A stretch of 62,539 nucleotides of DNA, from positions 1 to 62,539 of the forward strand of contig CALWXF010000012.1 in assembly GCA_944385445.1 (NCBI GenBank), read 5' to 3'. Position numbers and translations under genes: made by a program. The notes beneath the pieces were generated by a model. It did no database searches, was not told the DNA's origin, and saw only the letters and a list, made by a program, of their open reading frames with translations. Of the stretch, positions 7,849-17,055 are shown piece by piece. The DNA is from an uncultured Oscillospiraceae bacterium (GTDB lineage: Bacteria; Bacillota; Clostridia; Oscillospirales; Oscillospiraceae). The stretch's first letter is position 1, and each line of letters starts with the position of its first letter.

Positions 7849-8322
7849 TTATCGAACTAGAAGAGCCACAGCGTGGGCGGCCATTCCCTCCCCGGAGCCG
7901 GTAAAGCCCAGCCCCTCCTCAGTGGTGGCCTTGACGTTGATGCAGTCCTCCTCCACCCCCAGCACCTGGGCGATGTTTCGCCGCATCTGGGGGATGTGTC
8001 CAGCCAGTTTAGGCCGCTGGGCCAGAATGGTGGCGTCCACATTGCCCACCGCATACCCCTTTTCGGTGAGCATATCCCGCACCCGAGCCAGCAGCAGCAT
8101 ACTGTCGATGCCCGCATAGGCGGGGTCGTTGTCCGGGAAGGCGTGGCCGATGTCCCACAGCCCGGCGGCACCCAGCAGGGCGTCCATCACCGCATGTACC
8201 AGCACATCCGCATCCGAGTGGCCCAGCAGGCCCTTCTCCCAGGGGATTTCCACGCCCCCTAAGATAAGCTTGCGCCCCTCCACCAGGCGGTGCACGTCAT
8301 ATCCATGTCCCACTCGCATCAT
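7849..8322 (-). CDS. ispF: 2-C-methyl-D-erythritol 2,4-cyclodiphosphate synthase
   Basis: Fifth step of the non-mevalonate isoprenoid pathway; a zinc-dependent trimeric enzyme, 157 residues. The metal site DVHRL and later HSDAD are present, as are the C-terminal [15 protein letters not shown] substrate motif and AFPDNDP. I start it at ATG 8322, which overlaps the ispD stop by 4 bp and has GGAGG about 10 nt upstream; an ATG three codons earlier touches the ribosome site. Operon with ispD. Confidence 0.95.
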   Translation of the reverse strand: MMRVGHGYDVHRLVEGRKLILGGVEIPWEKGLLGHSDADVLVHAVMDALLGAAGLWDIGHAFPDNDPAYAGIDSMLLLARVRDMLTEKGYAVGNVDATILAQRPKLAGHIPQMRRNIAQVLGVEEDCINVKATTEEGLGFTGSGEGMAAHAVALLVR

Positions 8323-9038
8323 TGGTTCCATCCCTCCAAAATCACTCGGGCCACCGCCAGGTCTGCCGGGGTGGTCAATTTGATGTTGCTCCGGTCCCCT
8401 TCCACCAGGGACACCGGCATGCCCAGCCGCTCCACCGCCGAGCAGTCGTCGGTGAGGGGGGCATTGTCCTGCATGGCCTTGGTCAGAGCGCCCCGAATCA
8501 GATCACCATCAAAAATCTGGGGGGTCTGCACGGCAAAGAGGGTGGCTCGGTCTGGGGTGTGGTCCACCACGCCGTTCACCGCCACCTTGATGGTGTCCTG
8601 CACGGGTATGGCAGGGGCAGCAGCCCCAGTCTGGGCGGCCTTGTCCACCACCCGCTCCATCACCTGCTGGCTCACAAAGGGCCGGGCTCCGTCGTGGATA
8701 CCAATGAGCTTGGCCTGAGGGGACACCTCGGCCACCCCCAACTGGGCTGACTCCACCCGGGTGGCGCCGCCCCGCACCACCTTCGTTACCTTCGTCAGGG
8801 CCATCTCCCGGGCCAGGGCCGCCACAGGCCCCACCAGATCCTCCCGGGTGACCACCACGATCTCCTCCACCCGATCGCTGGCCTCCAGAGCAGCCAGGGT
8901 GTGTGCCAGCACCGGCCGACCGTCCAGCTCCAGGAACATCTTATCCTGTCCCATGCGCTGGGAAGAGCCCGCCGCCACCACAATTATCGCACAGCCGGGG
9001 GCCTTGACCTCCTTACGTTTCCGTCCAAACAATGACAT
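8319..9038 (-). CDS. ispD: 2-C-methyl-D-erythritol 4-phosphate cytidylyltransferase
   Basis: Makes CDP-methylerythritol in the MEP pathway; 239 residues. The nucleotide-binding N terminus is [21 protein letters not shown], with the usual G-S-x-R-M-G and a later lysine. [22 protein letters not shown] and TDDCSAVE are all present. A basic patch [12 protein letters not shown] precedes the domain. ATG 9038 has GGAGG 7 nt upstream. A strong hairpin with U tract sits only 19 bp upstream, between carD and ispD, so expression depends on read-through or on a promoter within carD. Confidence 0.95.
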   Translation of the reverse strand: MSLFGRKRKEVKAPGCAIIVVAAGSSQRMGQDKMFLELDGRPVLAHTLAALEASDRVEEIVVVTREDLVGPVAALAREMALTKVTKVVRGGATRVESAQLGVAEVSPQAKLIGIHDGARPFVSQQVMERVVDKAAQTGAAAPAIPVQDTIKVAVNGVVDHTPDRATLFAVQTPQIFDGDLIRGALTKAMQDNAPLTDDCSAVERLGMPVSLVEGDRSNIKLTTPADLAVARVILEGWNQ

Positions 9039-9056
9039 ATGTCTTCCTCCACTGAG

Positions 9057-9084
9057 AAAAAAGGAGCCGTGCGGCTCCTTTTTT
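9057..9084. terminator. terminator after carD, immediately upstream of ispD
   Basis: GGAGCC/GGCTCC stem flanked by six A and six T bases, so it reads as an intrinsic terminator on both strands. On the minus strand it follows the carD stop by 3 nt and leaves only 18 nt before the ispD start, most of it ribosome site. Confidence 0.8.
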
Positions 9085-9087
9085 GTT

Positions 9088-9567
9088 TTATTGGTGCAGA
9101 ACCTTGTTGACCCGCTCCTCCACGGCCTCATAGGGCATGCTCTGGGCCAACACCAGCTCAGAAATCAAAATCTGCTTGGCTGAGTGGAGCATCTTCCGCT
9201 CCCCGGTGGACAGCCCCTTCTGGGTCTCCCGGTACATCAGCCCCTTGACCACCTTGGCCACCTCCAGCAAATTTCCGCTTTTGATGCGCAGCATATTCTC
9301 CCGGTATCGCTGGTTCCAGTTGGACGTCATGTCCACCTGAATGTCCTCCATCTCCGAGAGAATATGGGTGGCCTCCTGACCGGACACCACGGGGCGGACG
9401 CCGATCTCGTCGCTGTGTTCTGTGGGAATCATGACCATCATGCTTCCCGTCGATAGTTTGAGCAAATAGTAGTCCTGAACCTTCCCAGCTACCTTCTTGC
9501 GCACAATGGAGTCAATGACTCCCGCCCCATGCATAGGATGTACCACCTTATCACCAATCTGATACAC
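9088..9567 (-). CDS. carD: CarD family transcriptional regulator
   Basis: CarD/CdnL-like protein that binds RNA polymerase beta and stabilises open promoter complexes; 159 residues. The N-terminal Tudor-like RNAP-interaction domain reads YQIGDKVVHPMHGAGVID, YYLLKLSTGSMMVMIP, and the rest is the helical DNA-binding domain with NWNQRYRENMLRIKSG and LSTGERKMLHSAKQIL. I use GTG 9567 because GGAGGTG is 5-6 nt upstream; an upstream in-frame TTG is embedded in the ribosome site. It lies next to ispD-ispF, a neighbourhood also seen in actinobacteria. Confidence 0.9.
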   Translation of the reverse strand: MYQIGDKVVHPMHGAGVIDSIVRKKVAGKVQDYYLLKLSTGSMMVMIPTEHSDEIGVRPVVSGQEATHILSEMEDIQVDMTSNWNQRYRENMLRIKSGNLLEVAKVVKGLMYRETQKGLSTGERKMLHSAKQILISELVLAQSMPYEAVEERVNKVLHQ

Positions 9568-9676
9568 GATTCCACCTCCCAAATGTGTATAATCTCACAA
9601 AGTTAGTATACCCCTTTTCCCAATGCAATGCAAGCGGGAGGAAAATAATTTCCAAGAAAAATACGCTCTGTTTACA

Positions 9677-9715
9677 AAAAGAGGCGCTGCAAGCCTGTGG
9701 CTCACAGCGTCTCTT
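9677..9715 (-). terminator. terminator after the FAH-family gene
   Basis: Minus-strand stem AAGAGACGCTGTG...CAGCGCCTCTT with an apical GAGCC/GGCTT pair is followed by TTTTTG. It lies 5 nt after the stop of the fumarylacetoacetase-family gene and closes the lon-engB-FAH run. Confidence 0.75.
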
Positions 9716-9719
9716 GGGG

Positions 9720-10472
9720 TTATTTTACCGTATTGCGCAGAACACCGATGTGGGAGATGTCCACCTCCACCACATCCCCGGACTGCATGGGGCCAATGCC
9801 AGCGGGGGTGCCGGTGGCCACCACGTCACCCGGCTCCAGAGTCATGGAGGCGGTGATAAACTCCAGCAGCTTGGGCACGGTGGTGATAAAGTCCCGGGTG
9901 TTCCCCTGCTGGACCACGCTGCCGTTGAGGCGGGTGGTGACCTCCAGGCGGTCGGGGTCCACCCCGTCCACCACCCAGGGGCCCACGGGGCAGAATCCAT
10001 CCATGGACTTTCCACGGGTCCACTGCCCGTCGTGCTGCTGCACGTCCCGGGCGGTGACATCGTTGAGGCAGGTGTACCCCAGCACATACCCTGCATAGTC
10101 CTCTGCCCGGATTTTGGAGGCCCGGCGGCGGATGACCACCGCCAGCTCCCCCTCGTAGTCCAGGCGCTGGACAAACTCCGGCGGGTCAATCTCTCCGCCG
10201 GGGGTGTTGAGGGCATTGAGCCCTTTCATAAAGAGAACGGGGAATCCCGGGGGCTCAGCCCCCATCTCCCGGGCGTGCTCGGCGTAGTTTTTGCCCACGC
10301 ACACAATCTTTGTGGGGGTACAGGGGGCCAACAGAGAGCAGTCTGCCAGATTGACGCTGCCACCGTCGTACTCCATGCCCTCATAGGGGGCGCAAGTGAG
10401 GGTCTTCACCTGCTCTCCCTCCACCACGCCCCACTGAGGGCCGTTGGCGCTGAGAAACCGCACATACTTCAT
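9720..10472 (-). CDS. fumarylacetoacetate hydrolase family protein
   Basis: FAH-superfamily enzyme of 250 residues, the size of single-domain bacterial members that hydrolyse or decarboxylate beta-keto acids such as acylpyruvates or oxaloacetate. Seen are KIVCVGKNYAEHAREMG, LFMKGLNAL, the metal-binding stretch LDYEGELAVVI, NDVTARD and KSMDGFCPVGPW, and C-terminal GDVVATGTPAGIGPM. The substrate cannot be read from sequence. It follows engB by 3 bp, so it is probably co-transcribed with lon and engB, an unexpected partner for proteolysis and ribosome assembly genes. Confidence 0.88.
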   Translation of the reverse strand: MKYVRFLSANGPQWGVVEGEQVKTLTCAPYEGMEYDGGSVNLADCSLLAPCTPTKIVCVGKNYAEHAREMGAEPPGFPVLFMKGLNALNTPGGEIDPPEFVQRLDYEGELAVVIRRRASKIRAEDYAGYVLGYTCLNDVTARDVQQHDGQWTRGKSMDGFCPVGPWVVDGVDPDRLEVTTRLNGSVVQQGNTRDFITTVPKLLEFITASMTLEPGDVVATGTPAGIGPMQSGDVVEVDISHIGVLRNTVK

Positions 10473-10475
10473 CTC

Positions 10476-11069
10476 TCAGCCCTCCATATGATTGAAGATC
10501 AACTCCAACAGGGCCTGCTTGCCGTCCCCCTTTTCCGCAGAGAAGGGAATGACGGGCACGGCCTCGGGCAGCTCCAGGGTGTCCCGCACCCGCTGGAGGT
10601 TCCCCTCCACCTCGCTCTTTTTCAGCTTGTCCAGCTTGTTGGCCACCACCACATAGGGCTTGTCAGTGGTGAGGAAGAAGTCGCTCATCACCTTGTCGTC
10701 TGCTGTGGGCTTGTGGCGGGCATCCACAATGAGGATGCCCAGAGTCATGAGAGAGGTGTCGGCAAACCAGCCCTCAATGAGCTTGGCCCACCGGGCCCGC
10801 TCGGCCATGGACACCTTGGCGTAGCCGTAGCCGGGCAGGTCCACCAGATAGAGCTGCTTGTCAATGAGGAAGTAGTTGATGTGGGTGGTCTTGCCAGGGG
10901 CGGAGCCAACCCGGGCAAAGTTCTTGCGGCCCAGCAGGCGGTTGATCACCGAGGACTTGCCCACGTTGGACCGCCCGGCAAACACCACCTGGGGCAGAGC
11001 GTCCCGGGGAAAGTCGGCAGGCTTGGCCGCCGAACGGACGAACTCCGCCTGATTCAAATTCACCTTCAT
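10476..11069 (-). CDS. engB: ribosome biogenesis GTP-binding protein YsxC/EngB
   Basis: Essential GTPase for late 50S assembly; 197 residues. G1 is GRSNVGKSS, G3 DLPGYGYAKV, G4 NKLDKLKKSE, and G5 falls at FSAEKGDG. I start at ATG 11069 because GAGG lies 8 nt upstream; the in-frame GTG three codons earlier lies in that ribosome site. It follows lon after 10 bp, the same lon-ysxC neighbourhood as in Bacillus. Confidence 0.95.
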   Translation of the reverse strand: MKVNLNQAEFVRSAAKPADFPRDALPQVVFAGRSNVGKSSVINRLLGRKNFARVGSAPGKTTHINYFLIDKQLYLVDLPGYGYAKVSMAERARWAKLIEGWFADTSLMTLGILIVDARHKPTADDKVMSDFFLTTDKPYVVVANKLDKLKKSEVEGNLQRVRDTLELPEAVPVIPFSAEKGDGKQALLELIFNHMEG

Positions 11070-11079
11070 ATCGCTCACC

Positions 11080-13494
11080 TCACTGGCACAGATTCACTGC
11101 CGTCCCAGGGGTCTTTGCCTCCGGGGGCAGAACGGCATCGGGAGTCTTGGGGGGCTGGCCGTCCGCGACCAGCGCACAGGCCAGCACCTGGTCGGCCTGG
11201 GACACGGGGATAAACTTCAAGCTCTCCCGCACCAAGGGGTCAATCTCCTCCAGGTCCTTCACATTGTCCTCAGGGAGGATGACGGTACTCATGCCATTGC
11301 GCAGAGCGGCCATGGTCTTCTCTTTCAAACCGCCGATGGCCAGCACCCGGCCCCGGAGGGTGATCTCCCCGGTCATGGCCACGTCACCCCGCACCGGGGT
11401 TCCGGTGAGGGCGGACACCATGGCGGTGGTGATGGCAATACCGGCTGAGGGGCCGTCCTTGGGCACAGCGCCCTCGGGGAAGTGGACGTGGATGTCCTTG
11501 TCCTTGTAGAAGGTACCGGACAGGCCCAGCTGGCTGGCCCGGCTGCGGATGAAGGACAGGGCAGCCCGGGCGGACTCCTTCATCACGTCTCCCAGGTTGC
11601 CGGTGAGCTCCACCTTTCCGGTGCCCTTCACCACGTTGACCTCCACCTCCAGAATTTCGCCGCCCACTGAGGTCCAGGCCAGGCCGTTGACCACCCCCAC
11701 CTGGGGCTGGCCCGCCGCCTTATCCTTGGCGTAGCGCCGGGTGCCCAGGAAGTCGGCCAGGTTGTCCGGGGTGATGTGCACACTCTTGCACTCCTCCCGC
11801 ACCAGCTTCATGGCGGACTTCCGGCACAGCTTGTCCAGCAGCCGTTCCAGGCGGCGCACGCCGGACTCCCGGGTGTAGCCGGAGATGATCTGGTGCAGGG
11901 CCTGGTCGTTGAGCTTCACCTGGGTACGGGTGAGGCCGTGGGCCTTCAGCTCCTTGGGCCACAGGTGGCGCTTGGCGATCTGCACCTTCTCCTCGTCGGT
12001 GTAGCTGCCCAGTTCAATGATCTCCATCCGGTCCAGCAGGGGCCGGGGGATGGTATCGGTGGTATTGGCGGTGGCGATAAACAGCACCTCGGACAGGTCA
12101 AAGGGCATTTCCAGGTAGTGGTCCCGGAAGGTGGCGTTCTGGTGCACGTCCAGCACCTCCAGCAGCGCGGCGCTGGGGTCGCCCCGGTGGTCGCTGCCCA
12201 CCTTGTCCAGCTCGTCCAGCACCAGCACCGGGTTGACGCTCCCCGCCTGGCGGATGCCGGCGATGATGCGGCCGGGCATGGCTCCCACATAGGTCTTGCG
12301 GTGGCCTCGAATCTCCGCCTCATCGTGGACGCCGCCCAGGGAGATGCGGGCCAGCTTCCGGTTCATGGCCCGGGCCACGCTCATGGCAATGGAGGTCTTA
12401 CCCACACCGGGCGGGCCCACCAGGCACAGTACCTGGCCTTTCAGATTGGGGGACAGCTGTCGGACAGCCACAAACTCCAAAATGCGCTCCTTCACCTTTT
12501 CCAGGCCGTAGTGGTCCGCCTCCAGCACCTTGGACACGGCGGCCACGTTGGCCCGTTCCTTGGTGCGCACCGTCCAGGGCAGCTCCAGGCAGGTGTCCAG
12601 GTAGCCCCGGAGCACCGAGGCCTCGGCGGAGCCGTAGGGCTGCTTCTCCAGGTGTTTGATTTCCTTGAGCAGCTTTTCCCGCACTTCGTCGGGCAGCTTG
12701 GCCTTGGCCACACGCTCCCGGTACTCGGCGATCTCGTCGCCGTCGCCTCGGTCGCCCAGCTCCCGCTGGAGCACCTTCAGCTGCTCTCGCATGTAGTAGT
12801 CCCGCTGGTTTTCCGCCATCTGCTCCTGGACCTTGCCCTCCAGCTCACTCTCCACCTGGCGGATCTCCACTTCCCGGGCCAGGATGCGCACCAGCTTCTC
12901 CAGCCGCTTGGCGGGGCGCAGCTCCTCCAAAATGAGCTGCTTGTCCTCAAAGCGCAGGGGCAGGTTCTGGGCGGTATAGTCCGCTATGTACACCGGGTCG
13001 TCGCTGGCCAGCAGCTTCAAATACAGCTCCGGGGACACCCGGTCGGACAGCTCGGTGTATCCCTCCACCATGGAGTAGATCTGGCGAATCAGGGCCTCGG
13101 TACGGGGCGTGTTCTCCCGGGCGGCGGGCTCCTCCTCCAGTAGCTCCAGCTCGGCAGTGAGGTAGGGCTCAGTGGTGAGCAGCTGCAGCATTTTGCCCCG
13201 CTGCTTGCCCTCCACCATCACCCGCACATTGTTGTCGGGCAGACGGAGAATCTGCTTGATGGTGGCCACGGTACCCACCTGATACAGGTGCTCCTGGGCC
13301 GGATTCTCGGCCGCCAGGTCCTTCTGGGTGACCAGGAAAATCTCCCGGTTCCCGGTCATGGCCTGTTCCAGGGCCCGGATGGAGAACTCCCGACCCACAT
13401 CGAAATGGAGCAGCAGATGGGGAAATACCGTAATGGCCCGCAGGGCCAGGGCAGGCATGGCCACAATTTCCCGCTCATGTATGGTCTCACTCAT
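11080..13494 (-). CDS. lon: ATP-dependent protease La (Lon)
   Basis: Cytosolic AAA+ serine protease that degrades misfolded and regulatory proteins; 804 residues, full length. The N-terminal substrate domain starts PALALRAITVFPHLLLHFDVGR. Walker A GPPGVGKTS is near residue 360 and Walker B VLVLDELDKVG follows. The protease domain has the catalytic serine in PKDGPSAG near residue 681 and the lysine in GGLKEKTMAAL. ATG 13494 has GGAGG 9 nt upstream. Part of the clpP-clpX-lon-engB order conserved in Firmicutes. A weak GC-rich hairpin (13541-13565) lies between clpX and lon. Confidence 0.97.
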   Translation of the reverse strand: MSETIHEREIVAMPALALRAITVFPHLLLHFDVGREFSIRALEQAMTGNREIFLVTQKDLAAENPAQEHLYQVGTVATIKQILRLPDNNVRVMVEGKQRGKMLQLLTTEPYLTAELELLEEEPAARENTPRTEALIRQIYSMVEGYTELSDRVSPELYLKLLASDDPVYIADYTAQNLPLRFEDKQLILEELRPAKRLEKLVRILAREVEIRQVESELEGKVQEQMAENQRDYYMREQLKVLQRELGDRGDGDEIAEYRERVAKAKLPDEVREKLLKEIKHLEKQPYGSAEASVLRGYLDTCLELPWTVRTKERANVAAVSKVLEADHYGLEKVKERILEFVAVRQLSPNLKGQVLCLVGPPGVGKTSIAMSVARAMNRKLARISLGGVHDEAEIRGHRKTYVGAMPGRIIAGIRQAGSVNPVLVLDELDKVGSDHRGDPSAALLEVLDVHQNATFRDHYLEMPFDLSEVLFIATANTTDTIPRPLLDRMEIIELGSYTDEEKVQIAKRHLWPKELKAHGLTRTQVKLNDQALHQIISGYTRESGVRRLERLLDKLCRKSAMKLVREECKSVHITPDNLADFLGTRRYAKDKAAGQPQVGVVNGLAWTSVGGEILEVEVNVVKGTGKVELTGNLGDVMKESARAALSFIRSRASQLGLSGTFYKDKDIHVHFPEGAVPKDGPSAGIAITTAMVSALTGTPVRGDVAMTGEITLRGRVLAIGGLKEKTMAALRNGMSTVILPEDNVKDLEEIDPLVRESLKFIPVSQADQVLACALVADGQPPKTPDAVLPPEAKTPGTAVNLCQ

Positions 13495-13540
13495 GGTTGT
13501 ATTCCTCCTTTCCACCTCCCAAGAGAGGTGATATAAGCAA

Positions 13541-13565
13541 AGGGGCGAGCACGAGGCCCGCCCCT
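13541..13565 (-). terminator. weak hairpin between clpX and lon
   Basis: AGGGGCG pairs with CGCCCCT around an 11-nt loop. On the minus strand it is followed by TTTGCTTATAT, a poor U tract, so it may only attenuate transcription from clpX into lon. Confidence 0.4.
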
Positions 13566-13577
13566 ATCAAAATTTGG

Positions 13578-14891
13578 TTAGGATGCGTTTCCCTTTCGGG
13601 CCGCCTGTCCGCCCGGCTCCGCCCGCAGAGATGCAGCGCCCAGTCTGGGTCTGGCGGGACGGCCTTCCTCCCGCACCACCTCAGGGGGCTGCTCTCCCCG
13701 GATGGCTTCGGGGGTGATGATGACCTTGGCAATGGAGTCGTCCGAGGGCACATCGTACATGATGGGAGTCATCACTTCCTCCAGCACCGCCCGCAGGCCA
13801 CGGGCGCCGATCTTCCGCTCCACCGCCTTCTGGGCCGCTGCCTCCAGGGCCTCGGGGGTGAACTCCAGCTCCACGTTGTCGTACTCCAGCAGCTTCTTGT
13901 ACTGCTTGACCAGAGCGTTCTTGGGCTCGGTGAGGATCTGCACCAGCTGCTTGCCATCCAGGGCCTTCAGGCCAGTGATAACAGGCAGACGGCCCACCAG
14001 CTCGGGGATGATGCCGAACTTCAGCAGGTCATGGGGCTGCACGTTGCGGAAGATGTCCTCCTGGCTGCGCTCGGCAGCAGTGCGCACCTGGGCGCCGAAG
14101 CCCATGGTCTTCTGGTCCATGCGCTGCTCGATGATCTTCTCCAGACCATCAAAGGCGCCGCCGCAGATGAACAGGATGTTCTTGGTGTCGATCTGCAAGA
14201 ACTCCTGGTGAGGGTGCTTGCGGCCGCCCTGGGGCGGGACGTTGGCCACAGTACCCTCCAAAATCTTCAGCAGAGCCTGCTGCACGCCCTCGCCGGACAC
14301 ATCCCGGGTGATGGAGGTGTTCTCGCTCTTCCGGGCGATCTTGTCGATCTCATCCACATAGATGATGCCCCGCTGGGCCAGCTCAATATCGTAATCTGCC
14401 GCCTGCACCAGCCGCAGCAGAATGTTCTCTACGTCGTCACCCACATAACCGGCCTCGGTGAGGGTGGTGGCATCGGCAATGGCAAAGGGCACCTTCAGCA
14501 CCCGGGCCAGGGTCTGGGCAAAGAGGGTCTTGCCGCAGCCGGTGGGGCCCACCAGGAGGATGTTGCTCTTTTGCAGCTCCACCGAGTCCCCGCCACCAAA
14601 ATAAATCCGCTTATAGTGGTTGTAAACAGCCACGGACAGGGCGATTTTCGCCTGCTCCTGGCCGATGATATATTCATCCAGCACATCCCGAATTTCCCGG
14701 GGCGTGGGAATCACGTCGGGCATCTCGGGACTGCCCAGCTCCGGCCGCTCTTCCTCGTCCAGAATGCTCAGACAGAGGTGGACACACTCATTGCAGATGT
14801 ATGCCCCGGGGCCGGCAATGATACGCTCTACCTGCTCCTGGTGCTTGCCGCAAAAGGAACAGCGAACGGTTTTGTACTCATCTCGAGCCAT
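13578..14891 (-). CDS. clpX: ATP-dependent Clp protease ATP-binding subunit ClpX
   Basis: Hexameric unfoldase that feeds substrates to ClpP; 437 residues. The N-terminal zinc-binding domain has CSFC near residue 11 and CNECVHLC about 20 residues later. Walker A is GPTGCGKT, Walker [12 protein letters not shown]; the pore loop GYVGDD and the ClpP-docking loop region near IGFGA-type motif (TMGFGAQ) are present. The C-terminal tail after [10 protein letters not shown] is Ala/Arg-rich and a little longer than usual. Follows clpP by 66 bp. Confidence 0.97.
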   Translation of the reverse strand: MARDEYKTVRCSFCGKHQEQVERIIAGPGAYICNECVHLCLSILDEEERPELGSPEMPDVIPTPREIRDVLDEYIIGQEQAKIALSVAVYNHYKRIYFGGGDSVELQKSNILLVGPTGCGKTLFAQTLARVLKVPFAIADATTLTEAGYVGDDVENILLRLVQAADYDIELAQRGIIYVDEIDKIARKSENTSITRDVSGEGVQQALLKILEGTVANVPPQGGRKHPHQEFLQIDTKNILFICGGAFDGLEKIIEQRMDQKTMGFGAQVRTAAERSQEDIFRNVQPHDLLKFGIIPELVGRLPVITGLKALDGKQLVQILTEPKNALVKQYKKLLEYDNVELEFTPEALEAAAQKAVERKIGARGLRAVLEEVMTPIMYDVPSDDSIAKVIITPEAIRGEQPPEVVREEGRPARPRLGAASLRAEPGGQAARKGNAS

Positions 14892-14957
14892 GAATTACCT
14901 TCCTTTCGTCAGACGTGCCAAAGAGCGAAGACACCACGGTCTCCGCCCTTTGCACCA

Positions 14958-15539
14958 TCAACGATTATAAATGACCTTATCAATGAGGCCATAGGCCGCT
15001 GCTTCTTCGGCGGTCATGAAATTGTCACGCTCACAGTCGGCGGTGACCTGCTCCACACTCTTGCCGCAGTTGTCGGCCAGGATCTGGTTCATCCGCTTCT
15101 TGATGACCTCCAGACGCTTGAGGTGGATGGCCATATCGGTGATCTGTCCCTGGGTACCGGCAGAGGGCTGGTGGATCATAATCTCCGCATTGGGCAGAGC
15201 CAGACGCTTGCCCTTGGTACCGGCAGAGAGCAAAAATGCGCCCATGGAGGCGGCCATACCCACGCAGATGGTGGACACGTCACACTTGATATACTGCATG
15301 GTGTCATAGATGGCCATGCCATCGGTGACGGAGCCGCCGGGGCTGTTGATGTAGAACTGAATGTCTTTGTCCGGGTCCTGAGCCTCCAGGTACAGAAGCT
15401 GGGCCACTACCAGGGCAGATGTGGTGGCGTTCACCTCTTCCCCCAGGAAAATAATACGGTCGTTGAGCAGACGGGAAAAGATGTCGTAGGAACGCTCTCC
15501 CCGGCTGGTCTGCTCCACAACATAGGGAACTAAACTCAT
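14958..15539 (-). CDS. clpP: ATP-dependent Clp protease proteolytic subunit ClpP
   Basis: Serine peptidase forming the 14-subunit chamber; 193 residues. It starts [20 protein letters not shown]. Catalytic Ser98 lies in GMAASMGAF and His123 in IMIHQPSAG, with the Asp further on in the DCERD region. The frame is open 17 codons upstream, but the N terminus chosen is that of the family and has an AGGAGAGG-like ribosome site just ahead. Lies between tig and clpX, the widespread bacterial order. Confidence 0.97.
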   Translation of the reverse strand: MSLVPYVVEQTSRGERSYDIFSRLLNDRIIFLGEEVNATTSALVVAQLLYLEAQDPDKDIQFYINSPGGSVTDGMAIYDTMQYIKCDVSTICVGMAASMGAFLLSAGTKGKRLALPNAEIMIHQPSAGTQGQITDMAIHLKRLEVIKKRMNQILADNCGKSVEQVTADCERDNFMTAEEAAAYGLIDKVIYNR

Positions 15540-15584
15540 GGAAACCTCTCCTTCGTTACTGGAAATCAGTCCCAGTATACCCAG

Positions 15585-15614
15585 CAGCAAGGGAGGAATA
15601 TTCCTCCCTTGCTG
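15585..15614. promoter_or_regulatory. 30-bp perfect palindrome between tig and clpP
   Basis: CAGCAAGGGAGGAAT pairs perfectly with its reverse complement with no loop. On the plus strand it is followed by GGTTTTTG and looks like a terminator, but no plus-strand gene precedes it. On the minus strand, the direction of tig to clpP, there is no U tract. It may be a processing site, attenuator or operator for clpP. Confidence 0.5.
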
Positions 15615-15631
15615 GTTTTTGTTGGATGAAA

Positions 15632-16951
15632 TTACTCGGCCTGAGCCTCGGTCTCGCCCTGAGCCTCTTCCTTCTTCTTGGCGGGCTTCTTGGCGGAGGA
15701 CTTCACCAGCTCCAGAGCCTTCTTGGAGCCCAGGTCCTGCTTCATGTCGCTCTCGTTGGTGACCTCACGGACCTCCTCCTCGGTGACATGGAACTGCTCG
15801 GCCAGGCGCTTGACCTCGGCATCCAGCTCCTCCTGGGTGACCTCGATGCCCTCGGCCTTGGCCACGGCATCCAGAGCCAGAGCAGTGCGGACCGCACGGT
15901 CAGCAGCGGTCTTAGCCTGGGCACGCACGTCGTCCATGGACAGGCCCATGTACTTCAGGTAGTCCTGGAAGTTCAGGCCGTTCTGCTGCATGCGCATGGC
16001 CTGCTCCTCCACCATCTTGTCGGCACGGTACTCCACCATGGCCTCGGGCACGTCGCACACCAGGTTCTCCAGCAGAGTGTCGATGACAGCGGCCTCGTAG
16101 TCCCGCTCAGCCTGCTGCTGACGGCGGGCCTTCAGCTTCTCCTTCAGGTCCTTCTTGAACTCGTCCAGGGTGTCAAACTCGGACACGTCCTTGGCGAACT
16201 CGTCGTCCAGGGCGGGCTCCTGACGCTCCTTGACCTCGTTGACCTTCACCTTGAAGACCACGGCGGCGCCAGCCAGATCGGCGGTGTAGTTCTCGGGGAA
16301 GGTGATGTCCAGGTCCTTCTCCTCGCCGGCCTTCATGCCGATGACCTGCTCCTCGAAGCCGGGGACGAAGGTGCCGGAGCCCAGCTCCAGGGAGTAGTTC
16401 TCACCCTTGCCGCCCTCGAAGGCCACGCCGTCCTTGAAGCCCTCGAAGTCGATCACAGCCACGTCGCCCTTCTTGGCCTTGCGGTCCACGCTCACCAGGC
16501 GGGAGGCACGGTCGATGTAGGGCTTCATCTCAGCCTTGACGTCGGCAGCGGTGACCTTCACCTCGGGCTTGGCAACCACCAGGCCCTTATACTCCTTCAC
16601 GGAAGCCTCGGGCTGCACGGTGACCAGAGCCTTGAAGGTGAAGCCGTCCTTGCTGACCTCCACGATCTCCAGCTTGGGGTAGGCCACGGGCACAATGCCA
16701 GCCTCCTTCAGAGCGGCATCATAGGCAGCGGGATAGGCCTCCTCCACAGCGTCCTCAAAGAACACCTGCTCGCCGTACATCTTCTCCACCATCTTGCGGG
16801 GCACCTTGCCCTTGCGGAAGCCGGGGACCATGATGTTCTTCTTCTGCTTGTTGTACACCTTGTTGATGGCGGCGTCAAACTCAGCAGCGCTGACCTCGAT
16901 GACCAGCTCGATGGCGCTGTTTTCTTTCTTCTCGTTGCTCTTGATGTTCAT
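15632..16951 (-). CDS. tig: trigger factor, ribosome-associated chaperone
   Basis: Peptidyl-prolyl isomerase and chaperone that binds the ribosome exit tunnel; 439 residues. The ribosome-binding loop is [16 protein letters not shown], the exact family signature near residue 42. The central FKBP-type domain contains [20 protein letters not shown] and [21 protein letters not shown]. The acidic/lysine tail [14 protein letters not shown] is an add-on. I chose ATG 16951; a frame-open extension of 20 codons lacks homology. A GC-rich hairpin lies about 20 nt upstream of the start. Confidence 0.97.
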   Translation of the reverse strand: MNIKSNEKKENSAIELVIEVSAAEFDAAINKVYNKQKKNIMVPGFRKGKVPRKMVEKMYGEQVFFEDAVEEAYPAAYDAALKEAGIVPVAYPKLEIVEVSKDGFTFKALVTVQPEASVKEYKGLVVAKPEVKVTAADVKAEMKPYIDRASRLVSVDRKAKKGDVAVIDFEGFKDGVAFEGGKGENYSLELGSGTFVPGFEEQVIGMKAGEEKDLDITFPENYTADLAGAAVVFKVKVNEVKERQEPALDDEFAKDVSEFDTLDEFKKDLKEKLKARRQQQAERDYEAAVIDTLLENLVCDVPEAMVEYRADKMVEEQAMRMQQNGLNFQDYLKYMGLSMDDVRAQAKTAADRAVRTALALDAVAKAEGIEVTQEELDAEVKRLAEQFHVTEEEVREVTNESDMKQDLGSKKALELVKSSAKKPAKKKEEAQGETEAQAE

Positions 16952-16970
16952 GTATACGTTCCTCCAACTT

Positions 16971-16992
16971 AGCCCCGCCTGAGGCTGGGGCT
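16971..16992. promoter_or_regulatory. leader hairpin upstream of tig
   Basis: AGCCCCGCCT pairs with AGGCTGGGGCT with one bulge. It sits just upstream of the tig ribosome site GGAGG in the minus-strand leader. On the plus strand it is followed by TTTCTTTCT. It may stabilise the mRNA 5' end; no clear terminator role. Confidence 0.4.
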
Positions 16993-17055
16993 TTCTTTCT
17001 GATAAATCCAATCCATTCTATCAGATTGTCCAGAAGATTTCCACTGTTTTTTTTG

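Noticed and set aside
13497-15533. 678-codon plus-strand open frame
   Set aside because: Mirror of clpX and clpP; the minus strand encodes unmistakable ClpX and ClpP.
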